DNA from: Bigelowiella natans CCMP2755
Taxonomy: Eukaryota; Cercozoa; Chlorarachniophyceae
DNA length: 64,000 nt
Assembly: GCA_000320545.1 (NCBI GenBank)
Contig: ADNK01000245.1
Span: forward strand, 2,501-66,500
Reading direction: 5' to 3'
The stretch's first letter is position 1. Every line of letters begins with the position of its first letter. Shown one piece after another: positions 37,357 through 48,729 of the stretch. The notes below the pieces were generated by a model. It made no database searches and was not told the DNA's origin. It saw only the letters and a list, made by a program, of their open reading frames with translations. The position numbers and the translations under genes are program-made.

Positions 37357-38191
37357 ATTGAACAAAAATGACTGTGTGAATGAATATGATGAACTTCCCC
37401 GTGATGATCTTCGGTATGCTTCATGCTACAAATTATGTTATTAAGCCTACACGGACGGCCAATGATTCCTAATGAGCAACGCCGCAGCACGTAATTCGAT
37501 ACACACGTTACTGGCGAATGTCACTAATTAAGCGTGCGCATGGATGGATGCACGTAGGTGCCTCTACTAGACCTGGCGTATATATGTACCTGCATCATTG
37601 TAGTGATACATATATTACAATTGCAACTACTGCACGACATTGAGCTGATCATTGCGTTACCCGGTGCTTAATCAATAATTAGCCGATAGGCAGGTTCACA
37701 ATGCACAACTGTCAATACCAACCTAAATAAGGCTTTCATCAATGCGCTGCAGTATGCATATGGCAACCATGTAGAATTTCGAGCGGCTCAGCAAGTGTAC
37801 ATAACGACTTTTAAAGGCTGTGCCCAAAGCTAAGGACGTTTATTTGCAGAAACATCACACGCATGCTGTAGTTGTTAATTTGTTCGCGATAATGATAGTA
37901 ATATGCGTGTAGATTGCGACGACGGGGAAACACAACGTTACACACATAATAAATGCGTAAGTGGTAATGGAGATTGAACTACCTTTAAAAAGTCCATACT
38001 TTCATGAAGTGAACATCGCGCACATCATAGTTGCAGCCTTGTAGCATGCTATTTTGCTACTTGCACATGAGTAAATTCATCAATCCTCCATCATCTCAAC
38101 CATTCGGGAAACTACACTCCGGTGAGGATCTACGAATCGATCCTGGTCGGCATTCAAAGCGAAGAAACCGTCATAAAAATTTCGAGTAAAA
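37357..38191. other. Intergenic, no gene seen
   Basis: This spacer lies between the weak gene at 36-37.4 kb and the end of the receptor gene. Some CATG/TGCA-rich words occur around 37.5-38.1 kb, as in the dispersed blocks. No coding series is visible. Confidence 0.4.
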
Positions 38192-41100
38192 TTACAGTCG
38201 AGCATTGCCGTATCCATAAACGTTCGCAGCACTTCTGGCTTGCGACCGAGGGTCACCTTTAACAGGAGACTTCCCGCGAGAAGTGTTTTTGTGGTTCACC
38301 CCACGAGCACGTCTCTCTCCTCGCCCTGTGCGCCTCATCGCAGAGGATTCATGATGGTGATGAGAATGACGATCAGTTGACCACCCCCCCTTTGCACTGG
38401 AACCAACATATTTATTTTTCTGTGATTTCTTGTGAGTTGAAGAATGAAACGAGGCGTTGCTCCTTCTAAAAGCCAAACTGCTTTCTTTAGATTGGCGCAC
38501 GGTCAACGTGCTAATACGATCTCCCAGCGGCTCCCTACTTGCATAAGAAGTGTTGCTACTTCTAATGGTAGCGATACCAAGCCCTTCGTTTTGCGATTCT
38601 CTGTTCGTTAGAGTAGAAGGAAGGGAGCTGTTTCTACTTCTGAAGTCAGAAATTCTTTCATCTTGAATTATCGACTGTTGTTTCAGCTCATCAATGGATA
38701 AGCTGTTTTCCTGTTGCGAGTAAGATGATGAAGAAGTTGCGACTCTCCCGCCCAGTGTCTCGGAAATTGAAATCGGATTTGCATGCGGAGTCATGGCCGA
38801 TATCGACGTGTTTTGATGTGTGTAGCTGCGGCTCAGATTCCCAGTTGCGTTGCTATGAAGACTGCTCAGTTCCCTGAGGTGCTTCGCCCGAGCATCAGCA
38901 TGCCTTTTCTGGTCAACCTTTCGAAACACCATTTTCACCTTCTTTTTCTCCCGCTTGGCGCGGTGCAGCACGGCTTGCATTTTTTCGAACGTCCTCACGA
39001 CTATGTGGCTGATCTTGACGAGTTTCCACCCCACTTTCACGCCGTTCTTCTCTGCGTCACCTCCCTTCTCAACGGAGCTCACGTGCATTGTTTCGTCGAG
39101 CTGGAGGCCAGGATTGTACACAGAAATCTTTAATGTGACAATTTGGGAGCCAGCGCTGGGAACGAGGAGGGTGAGCTCGCATCCTGATTCTGTGGACTCA
39201 AGCGCAATTTTTGCTAAGTTGATAAACCCTTCTCGTGTAGTCACAACGTTCGAGTTCACCGCGTCGACCTGTTCCACGAACAGACATATCGATGAACCAC
39301 AGCGATGCATGCATCCATAGGACAATCAACATGTGAGAAGAACGACCTTGCACCCCATGCGGACCCCCTTTTCGGCTGCAGCTCTCGTCATGGACACCAC
39401 CCGTAAAGAGTCATCGACTTCAATCTCATCGAGTTTGTCGATCCACACGTAGTCTTCCACAACCTAAGGAAAAAGTCATCATAAACGAGAAAGCCAGAGA
39501 AGAGCTTTCAATCAACGCCCCACCTTTAGTTCGACCTCCGCCTCAACACCTTTGGTGCAAAGGGGCGCGAAGAAAATGCCTTCGATGGCCAGGATGGCTA
39601 AAACACGAGTGAAGAAGTCGATCGCAAACGTAGTTAGCGCCTCTGGCAACCAGGCCCTCTCGCCCTCCTTGGATAACTTAGCAGACAGCACAACGATGAG
39701 GAACCAGCATCCACACACAAATGCGGTGGAGAACACAATGGCAATAATGTCCCCCAATGTGTAGTCTCTATTGCTAAGACTGGGGTCGTTCCCAGAGCTC
39801 AAGCATTTACCGCAGATGCCTCCACAACACCCTCCGCGTTCCTTCCTAGTACCCCGTGCGAGTACATCAGGCTCGATTTCGGTCAGATCGACTATGCTGG
39901 AGGACATGTCGTAAATCTTAAAGCTATTCCTCATCATGGATGCATTCTTATCAGGATAGATGGGCTCGAGAGTATGGGTTGGAGCCGATTTTGAGTTTAA
40001 GGATTTTTTCCCGCCACTCGATTCTTGGACAACATTCTGGGCTTCATCAAAATTGGCAACGTTGAGCGAAGACGTGAGAGAGCTGGAATCTCTTTGCCCT
40101 TCAGCAACAGCTTGAAGCGCTCGAGTCTGCATGATTTTCTGTTCTACATCGCCGGGGCGGGCTATGTTGAACGCGGAGGCGAGAGAGCTAGATTCCCTTC
40201 GCCTCTCGGCAACTGCCTGAAGTGTACGAGTTTGGAAAATCTTTTGTTTTATATCGGATATCTCTTTCTGCGTCCCTTTCAAGTGCAATTTCGAGCTCGT
40301 TGGTGGTTGCTTTTTTTGAGGGACCGAATTTGCTTCGGAGTTCTCCATTTTCATTAGCTCGATGCTGTCTTGCTTCTTTCGGTTGAATAATGCTTTTTGT
40401 TTTTCAAGAAATTCCAAATTTTTCTGAGACTTTGTTTTCTGCTCCCCTTCATCGTCCGCCATGTCCTGGAATTCAACATCCCCAAGGAGAGTATCCATAA
40501 TCCAGTTCAACGCCTTTCCAAAACGGCTACGGGAATGAGGGCGCACAGTCTCGGGCCTGATTCGCAATGCCGAAGGCATATGGCGGTTGAAGAAGGAGAC
40601 AACGAGGAATGGTACAGGGAAGGAGAGGATTGCTGACACAAACGCTGCTGCCGTCTCCTCCGATAGAAATGGTAGCCTCTGTTTTTGGCCCATCAGCAGC
40701 ACGAGTACGACCATGCAGTTGAACAACAACACTGCAAGAATAATCGTCCGCTTGGTCGAAACCAGGTGGTCGCCCTTGTGGTGCAGGAAGATGCTGAGCC
40801 AGGGATGCTTTTGGCGGATGGACCACTTCGTTCTCCTGCAGCAGCGCCCTAGGCTCCTCGACTTGAACCGCATATTGTACATTTGGTTGGACATGAGCCA
40901 AAATGCTTTGGTTTCGACGGCACTTGAGGAAGGGGAAAGATGATTCGAGTCAAACAACACCGCGGCTCCGAGGAGGAGCGCTAGTGCAACAAGGGCTGAA
41001 GTTCCGAAAATCATGATAGGGTTATTGCTCAATGAGAACGCATTCTCATCACGGGCGTCGCCTTCATCCAGTGTATTTATGCGGATTTGCGTCTTTGTAT

Positions 41101-42402
41101 CCGACGAAAATGCTGTGAGGTGTGGAGAGGCGCAGACGATAGTGCCCCCACTACCAACTGAACCATTCACAGCTGAGATGACATCAAGACCCCTGCCATC
41201 CCACGTTACACTTGTTTCGTTCCAAAACTTACAACTAAATAGATCCCCCACTGATGATGAGGCTTGAGCAGCGCTCACACCGACTCCGAGCACGGTTCGT
41301 GGGATAGTAATTTTGTAAGGCGTTTCCGCGGTGTTCTCCTGCACCACTTCGCCTCCTTGCGACATAGTCGCCAACACCGTTGTGGAGCTTTCATTTCGGA
41401 ATGATAGATACAGCTTTAGCTCTGAGCTTAGCTGCATGTTTAGAAGTACACATGAGCGCATATTTGTTATGCATAGTATGGCTATGTTTGGCATGTATAT
41501 GTGCAGAGAGAGGAAGAGAGAAAGGGAGAGAGAGAGAAAGAGAGAGAGAGAAAGAGAGAAAGAGAGAGAGAGAGAGGGGTGGGGGGGAGAGAGTATTGGT
41601 TGTTTTCTGATCTATTGTAGTGTAGAAAGTAAATACACGAAGAACGTCTAGCTCTAATCTTTGAGCATGAGTGAACGCACACGCACCGTCGCAAGTGCCA
41701 GAACGACTGAATCGGAGCTGGAGAGTTCGACTGAGATGGGAACCTCAATACGAGATCCTGTGCTGCTGCTGGAAAGATTGGCGCCACCGACCTAAAAATA
41801 TAGGGCGCAATTAAAATTTTTAGCACTCTCGCATGGAATAGCAGGAAATAACGGGAGGAAAAGTGCGGAGGGTAAAGAATCCAGATGGCAGCGTTGGGTT
41901 GTGAAAGAGAAAATACATCTGAAACGTCATGATCTAACAACCAAGATGGCGGATCAAGGAGTAATTCTGCAAACGCTGCAAATCACACAAGCATTCACCT
42001 CCGTTGATGACAGTAACTGCGCAACAACTGTGATGTCACCGACGCTCACTTCCCTTGGGACCTCCCCCTCAATTGCATCGGCCACTAATCTCAATCCTAA
42101 AGCCGTGAGAGACTGCTCCAGCACTGCTGAAAGTTTAATGTTCTCCCTTATGCTTTGGAGCATATCTATCGAGCGAATGAGATTCTCAATTGAAGATAAA
42201 GATGCTGCAATTGCGGTCGGAGAGAAATCATTGAACGGGCTGTAGTAACACGTATGAACCAATGGAAGAGCATAGATACATATGACAGAATAAACTCAAT
42301 TCGTTATCGTTTGAACCCGAACGCTGAATGCATATGATTAGATTATTGCGTTCTTAAAATATTTACGCGCGCGCGTCTCCCCCCCCCCCCCCCCCCTCTC
42401 TC

Positions 42403-42441
<39 letters not shown>

Positions 42442-45400
42442 AAACAGTTGCGCACATAAACTTGATATAAATGCAGCATACCTGCGGGTCAAGTTGAGGA
42501 CAAGCTCGGCAGCAGTGGTCCTAGTTTTTTCTGTCAGCTCTTCCGGGTCGTTGAAGTCGGTAGCTAAACTTACTAACACTAACGGCGCCGCTACTGAGCT
42601 ATTATCACCATCGATCGTCTTGACGAACGACTGCACAGACGATATGAGCGAAGTTCGTATTTGCGCTGCTCTACCGCTGGAAGTGGACTGATCGAATTTT
42701 AGTGACGAAGCAGTTCCAGATACCAGGGTTGCAAAGGAATTAAAATCCCTCTGCCCAAGCTTTTCCGTAATGTCGTACATAGTTGCGTTCACATCAAAGC
42801 TCACTGGCTGTCTCACAGTAGCATTAAAGAAGAATGAAGTCTCAGCTGCAAACACGTCAGAAATGACTGCGCTAATCTGTAGAACTGCTTGCCCGTCGGG
42901 GGGGAAGGGCAAAGCTGTGGAATAGCTCGATATAGCTTGGAAGGAGCACAAATCTTGGAAAGCTGGGTGCTTGGTTCCTTCAGAGACATAAACAACAGGC
43001 AGTTTATACTGAAACTTGTAGCTGAGTGGGAGATCTTCGTCCTCCCACAAAGCACAAGCCATGACGAAAGTATCTTCAAGCGCAACACCAGAGGATGGAG
43101 ATATGCTACATGATCCCAGCGATGGGGGAGTATTAACGGTGAAACTCACCTCAGAGGATCCCATCAACCCTCCTCCCACCAGTGGGTTTGCCGTCCTTGT
43201 TGCAGTAACGCGAAAGGTGTAGGACTGTCCAGGAACGAGGGAGCCTGCTGCAATTGCCATGACCGACTTGTTTATTGGAGACAAAACTACACCTGGGGTT
43301 GTAAGATCAAGGCCCCCCTCTGTGCAGCTCCATGCCCATGAGTAGCCAACAGAGCTCGACTGATCCATCTCCGTCCCCGCCGCATTAAGCACAACTCGCA
43401 CATTTGGATTCACCTTGTACGCTCCATTCACAATTGCCACGCCCTGTGCGGCGACTGACGAAGAGACAATAGGAATGTCTGCGGACACAGTTCGGAACTG
43501 AAGGGAAGCAAAGGCTACTCGGGGAGCGGAGCTATTAAAGAAGGTCACTCCTGTAGCATTTGCTGTGAGCTCAAACGTTGCGTTCCCCTCAAGGACGGAC
43601 GTGTTAATCGTTGCTGTATTGGTTCCAGTTGAAGGAAGCATAACCAGCGGCGTTGCTCCTGAAGCAACTGACGACTTCCGTAGCTCCCACACGTAGCGAA
43701 GAGCATGAGACATGTTTACCGGGTCATACTTGGGACTTGCCGTTATAGAGATGACATATGGGTTGGAGCTTACAACTGGAAAATGTTGCAGCGACCCACC
43801 TGTAATAACGATAGATAAAGGGAGGCTGGAAGTCACGGCGATAACCTAACAGTATTATGCGATTTGTCTCATCCTCGGGAAGATATGCACACGAGCAGCA
43901 CACACAGCAACTGGAATGAAGACGGATAAGAAGGTGATTTACCTGTGTGATGTTCACATCACCAATGAGATAGCCGCTCGAGTCATAGCTTGACACATGA
44001 AGATTTAGCCCGTACGTACTCCCTAAACTGAGAGTTCCTTTAAGAATTTCCAGTATAGTTCCCTAAAGAAGGTAACGTTAAGGTTGAGAGTAAAGCATGT
44101 TACAGCCTTGCGACACATCAGAAAATTTCGCTCAATAGTGATCTCGCTTGACTTTGGGAAATATTTGTTTAAATTCTCTGGCAGCGATAATTCTCACACC
44201 TGGGGTAATCCTTCTGAGATGAGTGAATCAGGAGGTGAAACGATCTCAGCTGCGTACTCTTTTGCGCTGGAGGAGATTCTTTCATCGCCAGGCTGCAACC
44301 AGGTCCACTGAGCAGTTGTTCTGGTGTTGGTTGTGAATGGTGACGTCCCGTTGGGACAGCTCGGGGCATTGACAACAGGCTGCAATATCCAATCTTTGTC
44401 TACATAAATCTGAGAAAGTAGCTGCGTCGGCATCTGCGCCGTTGGAAGTAGCGCTGTAGAATCCTTGATGAAACTGTGTGACAATGCAATAGACTCGCCC
44501 AAGAAGTTTGTAGCAATAACGGATATATTATGTTCCCCAGAGGAAAAGTTTCGGGCGTTCAAGGTTATGAAACTGGTTCCAAGAACGGACTGACTTGACA
44601 GGTAGGCATCGACGGCTGTGTACGGTGATCATGCAAAGCAAATATTTCATGTCGTAGAGTTAGTGAATGAAAAACTTAAGAAAAGAACCTGGTTTATTCG
44701 CATTGGAGCTCGACGTAGTATAGCTCCAGTTGAAGGAGACTTGCCGACCAGCTGATCCTATGAGTGAGGCTACCATGATGCTCACATCACCACAAGCACC
44801 CACACTCTGCGGTCCTTGGAGGGATGCAGCCAGCAATTGCGGACTTATGGGTTGTGCAACTGCTACCGAGTGTGCGCTGGAGAATCCACTCGAAGTGGGA
44901 TCGCTGAGCACCCCACCGACCATATTCAGATATTGGTTGGGTACGATAACAGGAGCTTCACCAAGATATAGACTCAGCTGTTTCTGGGAGCTCCACAGGC
45001 AGCGGTAGCCGTTTCCCAGGAGGGACAAAGTTAATGCAGTAAACAGTGAACTGCACGGGGGCTGGTTCGTAATTGAAGAGAATACCACAGTGATAGCTGT
45101 TAACGCGTTTGAGAATATTGCTGAATATGCAAACTTATAGCAGAGAGTAGATACAAAAACAAACAAATGAGTCGCGTCAAAGAGGTGAACTGTGAAACAG
45201 GCAAGCAGCATCCCCTTAAAATACACCGCTATTTCTCTCCCCTATCATCCCCACATTTAGTTACCGGAGTGGCTGGGCTCGGGGTATTTGTAATCGGGGT
45301 GGACGTGGGACATGAACTCGGGGAAAAAGTACTCGGAGAATTGCTGATTGGAGACAAACTAGGGAAAGAGCTTGATGGTGAAGATGAGGGAGAGATGGTC

Positions 45401-46593
45401 GGATTTATAGGTGCAGCGGAAGGCGCGCACGATGTTGAAAAGGTCGGTGTTTTTGTTGGAGAAATAGAAGGATTTGACGTTGGGAAAAAAGTAGGGGCAA
45501 CAGATGGTGAGGTCGTAGGTAGAGACGAAGGCGTGGATAGAGGTGAAGTCGTTGGTGATGATGTAGGTGATGATGTAGGTGATGATGTAGGTGATGATGT
45601 AGGTGATGATGTAGGTGATTGTGTAGGTGAAGTCGTTGGCAATAATGTAGGTAAGAATGAAGGAGAGGCACTTGGGCTTATACTGGGTGTGGTGGAGGGC
45701 GCACTGGAGGGAGACTCCGTTGGCGCAGTTGACGGAGACACCGTGATGCAGAGAGAATACTTCGTTTTGAGGTAGGAGTGGACGGTAGACATCTCTGAAT
45801 CGTTCAGTGTTCGATTGTATATTATAACTTCTGGTGTCATTGACTTCATAAATCTTGTAGGTGTTTGGCCTTGTTTCTTCGACTGAGCTCCAAGAGTGAA
45901 ATAGGCAGGACCAATTGTCGTTGAGTTCAAAGCTGATATCGAGGTTCCGGATGCAACTTTGACCCCACATCGGAAAAGATCTTGCGTGCGACTGGACAAA
46001 TTTATTCTGAATGCAAAAGTATAGATGGATTCTTGGTAATTACTAGGGCTGTAAAGTGTTTGGCTTCCTCCATAGGTAGTGCCGCTATATGCTTCAAATG
46101 CGCCCATCCTGATGTCGATAATTTCAACTCCTTTGGGGGCCCAGTTGCCTTCGCCCCCGAACCATGATCGACTGCCATCGTGTTTGATATTATGAGCAAC
46201 TGCAATCATCGTAGCACCCGAATTCGAGATGAAAGGTGAGTAAGGGTAATCGTTCTTAAACCCCAAACCCTGAAGATACATGTTGTCGGCGAAAGATACT
46301 GTGTTGTGTCCATTGACGTAATTTCGAAATAATATTGGGTCAACATTGGAATCTCCGGTAGAATTGAGTCCTCTACCATAACCTGATGCGTCCTCCCAAT
46401 AGGCAACCCTAGAGCCATTGGGGCTGGCTAAATCATCGGCCTTCAGCCAGAGGGACATCCCCTGTTTAAAAAAAAAAGGCGAAAGATTTGTTGGGCTTCA
46501 TTAATTTAAAATGAGGACGAGGAAGACCTGGGGTAGACCGCTGCCGCTCACATCTTCGATCCAAGTGAGAAAGAAGAAGAGCGGGGGCAGCAT
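38192..46593 (-). CDS. Polycystin-1-like REJ/GPS receptor with LamG-like N-terminus and C-terminal PDZ pair
   Basis: The start is ATG at 46593. Exon 1 (46528-46593) encodes a signal peptide (MLPPLFFFLTWIEDVSG), joined in phase to an exon starting at 46461. Order of domains: LamG/ConA-like (SLWLKADDLASPNGSRVAYW, about residues 25-245); a Ser-Pro-Thr linker of about 150 residues; REJ/PKD-type extracellular region (LTLSLLGNGYRC; later SYSWAW-like Ig strands in 42343-43836); a GPS motif with CKFWNETSVTWDGRG and CASPHLTAF, including the HL/T cleavage triad; at least five membrane helices (for example RTIILAVLLFNCMVVLVLL); a cytosolic charged loop; then two PDZ-like repeats (DSLRVVSMTRAAAEKGV to VDAVNSNVVTTREGF; GLQLDETMHVSSVEKGG to KLVKISHIVV). 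Known relatives act as autoproteolysed adhesion or mechanosensory receptors. The PKD2-like channel part is absent. Several internal splice joins were not checked. Confidence 0.8.
41514..41577. repeat. (AG)n tract in receptor gene intron
   Basis: About 64 bp of imperfect AG/AAAG purine repeat lies between coding stretches of the receptor gene. On the transcript strand it is a pyrimidine tract. A second compound tract (C run, TC, GT) lies at about 42379-42440. Confidence 0.85.
45552..45645 (-). repeat. 12-bp coding minisatellite encoding Ser-Pro-Thr-Ser
   Basis: At least five near-perfect tandem copies of a 12-bp unit (ggtgatgatgta on the plus strand) lie in the Ser-Pro-Thr linker of the receptor gene. 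Degenerate units extend on both sides. Each unit encodes four residues, so copy-number change alters linker length without shifting the frame. Confidence 0.85.
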
Positions 46594-47015
46594 CGGGCCT
46601 GTCCATGCGAGGATCTAATCCTTAGGTGCAAGGGGTCGATTCCTATCGGCGTTTCGCTTTTGAAAAGTGTGAGTTGACGCATGCAGAGCCGTTTCACTCG
46701 AAAAGGGTCTTGCCGCACGCTCAAATGTGAGAAATCCTCGGAAATCCCCAATGAATTACAGGGTTGAAGACCGAAAAGTGTTGTTTAAATTTCTCGTTAG
46801 ACTTGAATACGATTAATAATAGATCTAATAGAGTCTGGGGCGCATTAAGAAACAGTCGCATTAAGAAACACTCAGAGAGAAAAGAATTTTTTTTTTTTGA
46901 AAATGTTTCACCGGGATTCCAGGGCATTTTCAGACAACGACAACAGGATGTTACTGTGAATACCCCGTGGGCATACCTTGCTTTTTGAATTTGAAACGGA
47001 AGCCTGCTCATCGAT
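46594..47015. promoter_or_regulatory. Divergent upstream region of receptor and PB1/AT-hook genes
   Basis: The receptor starts at 46593 (-) and the PB1/AT-hook gene near 47016 (+), so this interval must hold both start regions. A T-like run (ttttttttttga) lies near 46890 and a small tandem duplication (cgcattaagaaaca) near 46847-46871. No specific element is recognised. Confidence 0.35.
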
Positions 47016-48136
47016 GAACATGAGCGGGGAGGCAAAGCGACGGCGCAGTGGGGCGAAGCGACGGCGGACCAGATCTCTGTCTACGTTTGGGCACCATCAC
47101 TTGAAGTTTGAAGTTTGTGGGGAAGTCCGAATATTTGAAATTTCCGCTCGAAGGCCGTTCAAGTCGTCCAAAGCAAAGCTTGCTGCCACGTATACCATAA
47201 ACAGCTCTGCTCCGGCATGAAGATCACTTACAAAGACTCAGAAGGTGACGTCGTGAGGGTCAAATCTGAATGGGAGATGACGCATGCACTTGTTTCCACT
47301 CAAAAGTTTACTGTGGTCGCCGTCAATCAAGCCCGTGCGTCGAACAGTGAGTCAGCTAGTAACGAGGCAATGGTGCCAGTTGACCAGAACCAGAGAGTCC
47401 TAACTACGTATTTCAAACCCGTTGATGAGAATAAAAACAAACCTGGGAGGCCGAAAAAGAAAAGGAGAAAACGATCATCGAAAAATGCTGCGGCTAATAA
47501 CGTGGGCGATGATGCTACCGTCGTTGAGGTGAGCAATGTCGAGACGGAGATGATGAGAAGGTGCAAAACATTCAAGGCCACCCGCAACAACAAGGCCACT
47601 CGCAAGAACTGGGGATATGGGAAAAACCTGGAAATTCTCAATAAAGCTCTTGAAAGGTTGCACGCACACAATATGTAGCGTGCATGATATGATCATGCGA
47701 GGTTGTTCTGATTGTGCATTGGGAGCAGCACAATTACGTGTCATATTTGATACCAAAGGATGTCTGTAACCTCGGTAAAATTCCATAGGTTTTGATGTTT
47801 TTCAATGTGTTTGTCAGTTGGGATCGTAAGAAAAAACACATGAGTGCCAGAGAATTTACTCGATGGCATTCGACAACTCCATTGGTGCCAGACACAGAAC
47901 GGGTGCCAAGGGGGACTCTCCTCCAGTACGTAACTGGCAATCGAACCATTGGAAGAAGCGTGGGGAAAAAACCCAAAATACCAATATCGGCGAAGATAGC
48001 CTTGGCACATGTCGTAGCCATGAAAGACGAAGCATCAAACGGCGTGGGTCCAAAAGGTGTCAGAAAATTCATAAACTCAATTGCTCCAGATGAAGTCGGG
48101 ACTCACGTGCACACTGCTTGCAAGAAGGTGATGTAG
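47016..48136 (+). CDS. PB1 / AT-hook protein with a frame break inside PB1
   Basis: The N-terminus (about 47016-47219) is Arg/Lys-rich and then enters a PB1 fold (LKFEVCGEVRIFEISARRPF, KLAATYTINSSAPA). The second half of PB1 (MKITYKDSEGDVVRVKSEWE) is in the next frame from 47217; the two frames overlap by four bases (ATGA). Downstream is an AT-hook-like basic patch, KNKPGRPKKKRRKRSSK. A phase-matched intron (47657-47817) probably joins the first open frame to the exon 47818-48136, which reads WDRKKKHMSAREFTRWHS and KPKIPISAKIALAHVVAMKD and ends at 48136. That last part has the feel of a helix-turn-helix region seen in transposase-like proteins, but I cannot confirm it. The frame break could be a sequencing error, a pseudogene lesion or recoding. 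A nuclear DNA-binding role is inferred. Confidence 0.5.
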
Positions 48137-48140
48137 CATT

Positions 48141-48213
48141 GTTCTATACAGGGATCGAACCTGTGACCTTGCGTTTATTAGACGTATGCTCCAACCAGCT
48201 GAGCTAATAGAAC
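48141..48213 (-). tRNA. tRNA-Ile (anticodon AAT)
   Basis: The minus strand folds as a 73-nt cloverleaf without an intron. The acceptor stem GTTCTAT/ATAGAAC pairs fully, the D stem is GCTC/GAGC, and the T stem ACAGG/CCTGT has the loop TTCGATC. The anticodon loop is CTAATAA, giving anticodon AAT (AAU, read as inosine), as in eukaryotic tRNA-Ile. The anticodon stem TACGT/ACGCA has one A-C mismatch at the second pair. The CCA end is not encoded. It begins five bases after the stop codon of the plus-strand gene to its left. Confidence 0.93.
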
Positions 48214-48729
48214 TTGCAATAGATTGATTGACAAGCCTCCATTCGGAGTTGAACTGATGACCATCTGCTTTGCTTATCTGCACGATGATGACCATTGATT
48301 CATCACATCCGTAGGTGGTGAACCTTGGGAGAGAACTTGGTCTGATCAAGGGCAGAATGGTGAAGGGACAATCGACAACGTCGAAAAGAATCGCTGCATG
48401 CTCGGAAGATCTATAAGCTCATCGACCCTTTGTTTTTAACCTTAATATTGGACCTGTTCTTTATCCGGCATTTTGGGGGTACGACAACCTAGCAACCCCC
48501 GCCTTGTCGCAGGTGACTTTCGGCCATGTCACCTTGCCACACGATGGCTACTACATGGCAAGCTCTGCCTTGCTTTGGGGGCGAGGACTGGTGTTCTTCA
48601 AACTGACAAAGAAATCGACAGGGCTTTCCGTCGAACCATTGTCCTGCTTGACAATTTTGCTGCTGTTCGCCAATCCAACTTCTCCCCGACGCAAGCTTCT
48701 TCCTCCTGATTCCATTGTGTCTGTCTCCG

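Noticed and set aside
39552-40943. Plus-strand frames opposite the receptor gene
   Set aside because: Shadows of the long conserved minus-strand coding exon.
45552-45645. CRISPR-like regular repeat
   Set aside because: Units are 12 bp with no spacers, and the genome is eukaryotic.
45167-45775. Plus-strand frame with repeated GDDVGDDV
   Set aside because: Antisense shadow of the Ser-Pro-Thr minisatellite in the receptor gene.
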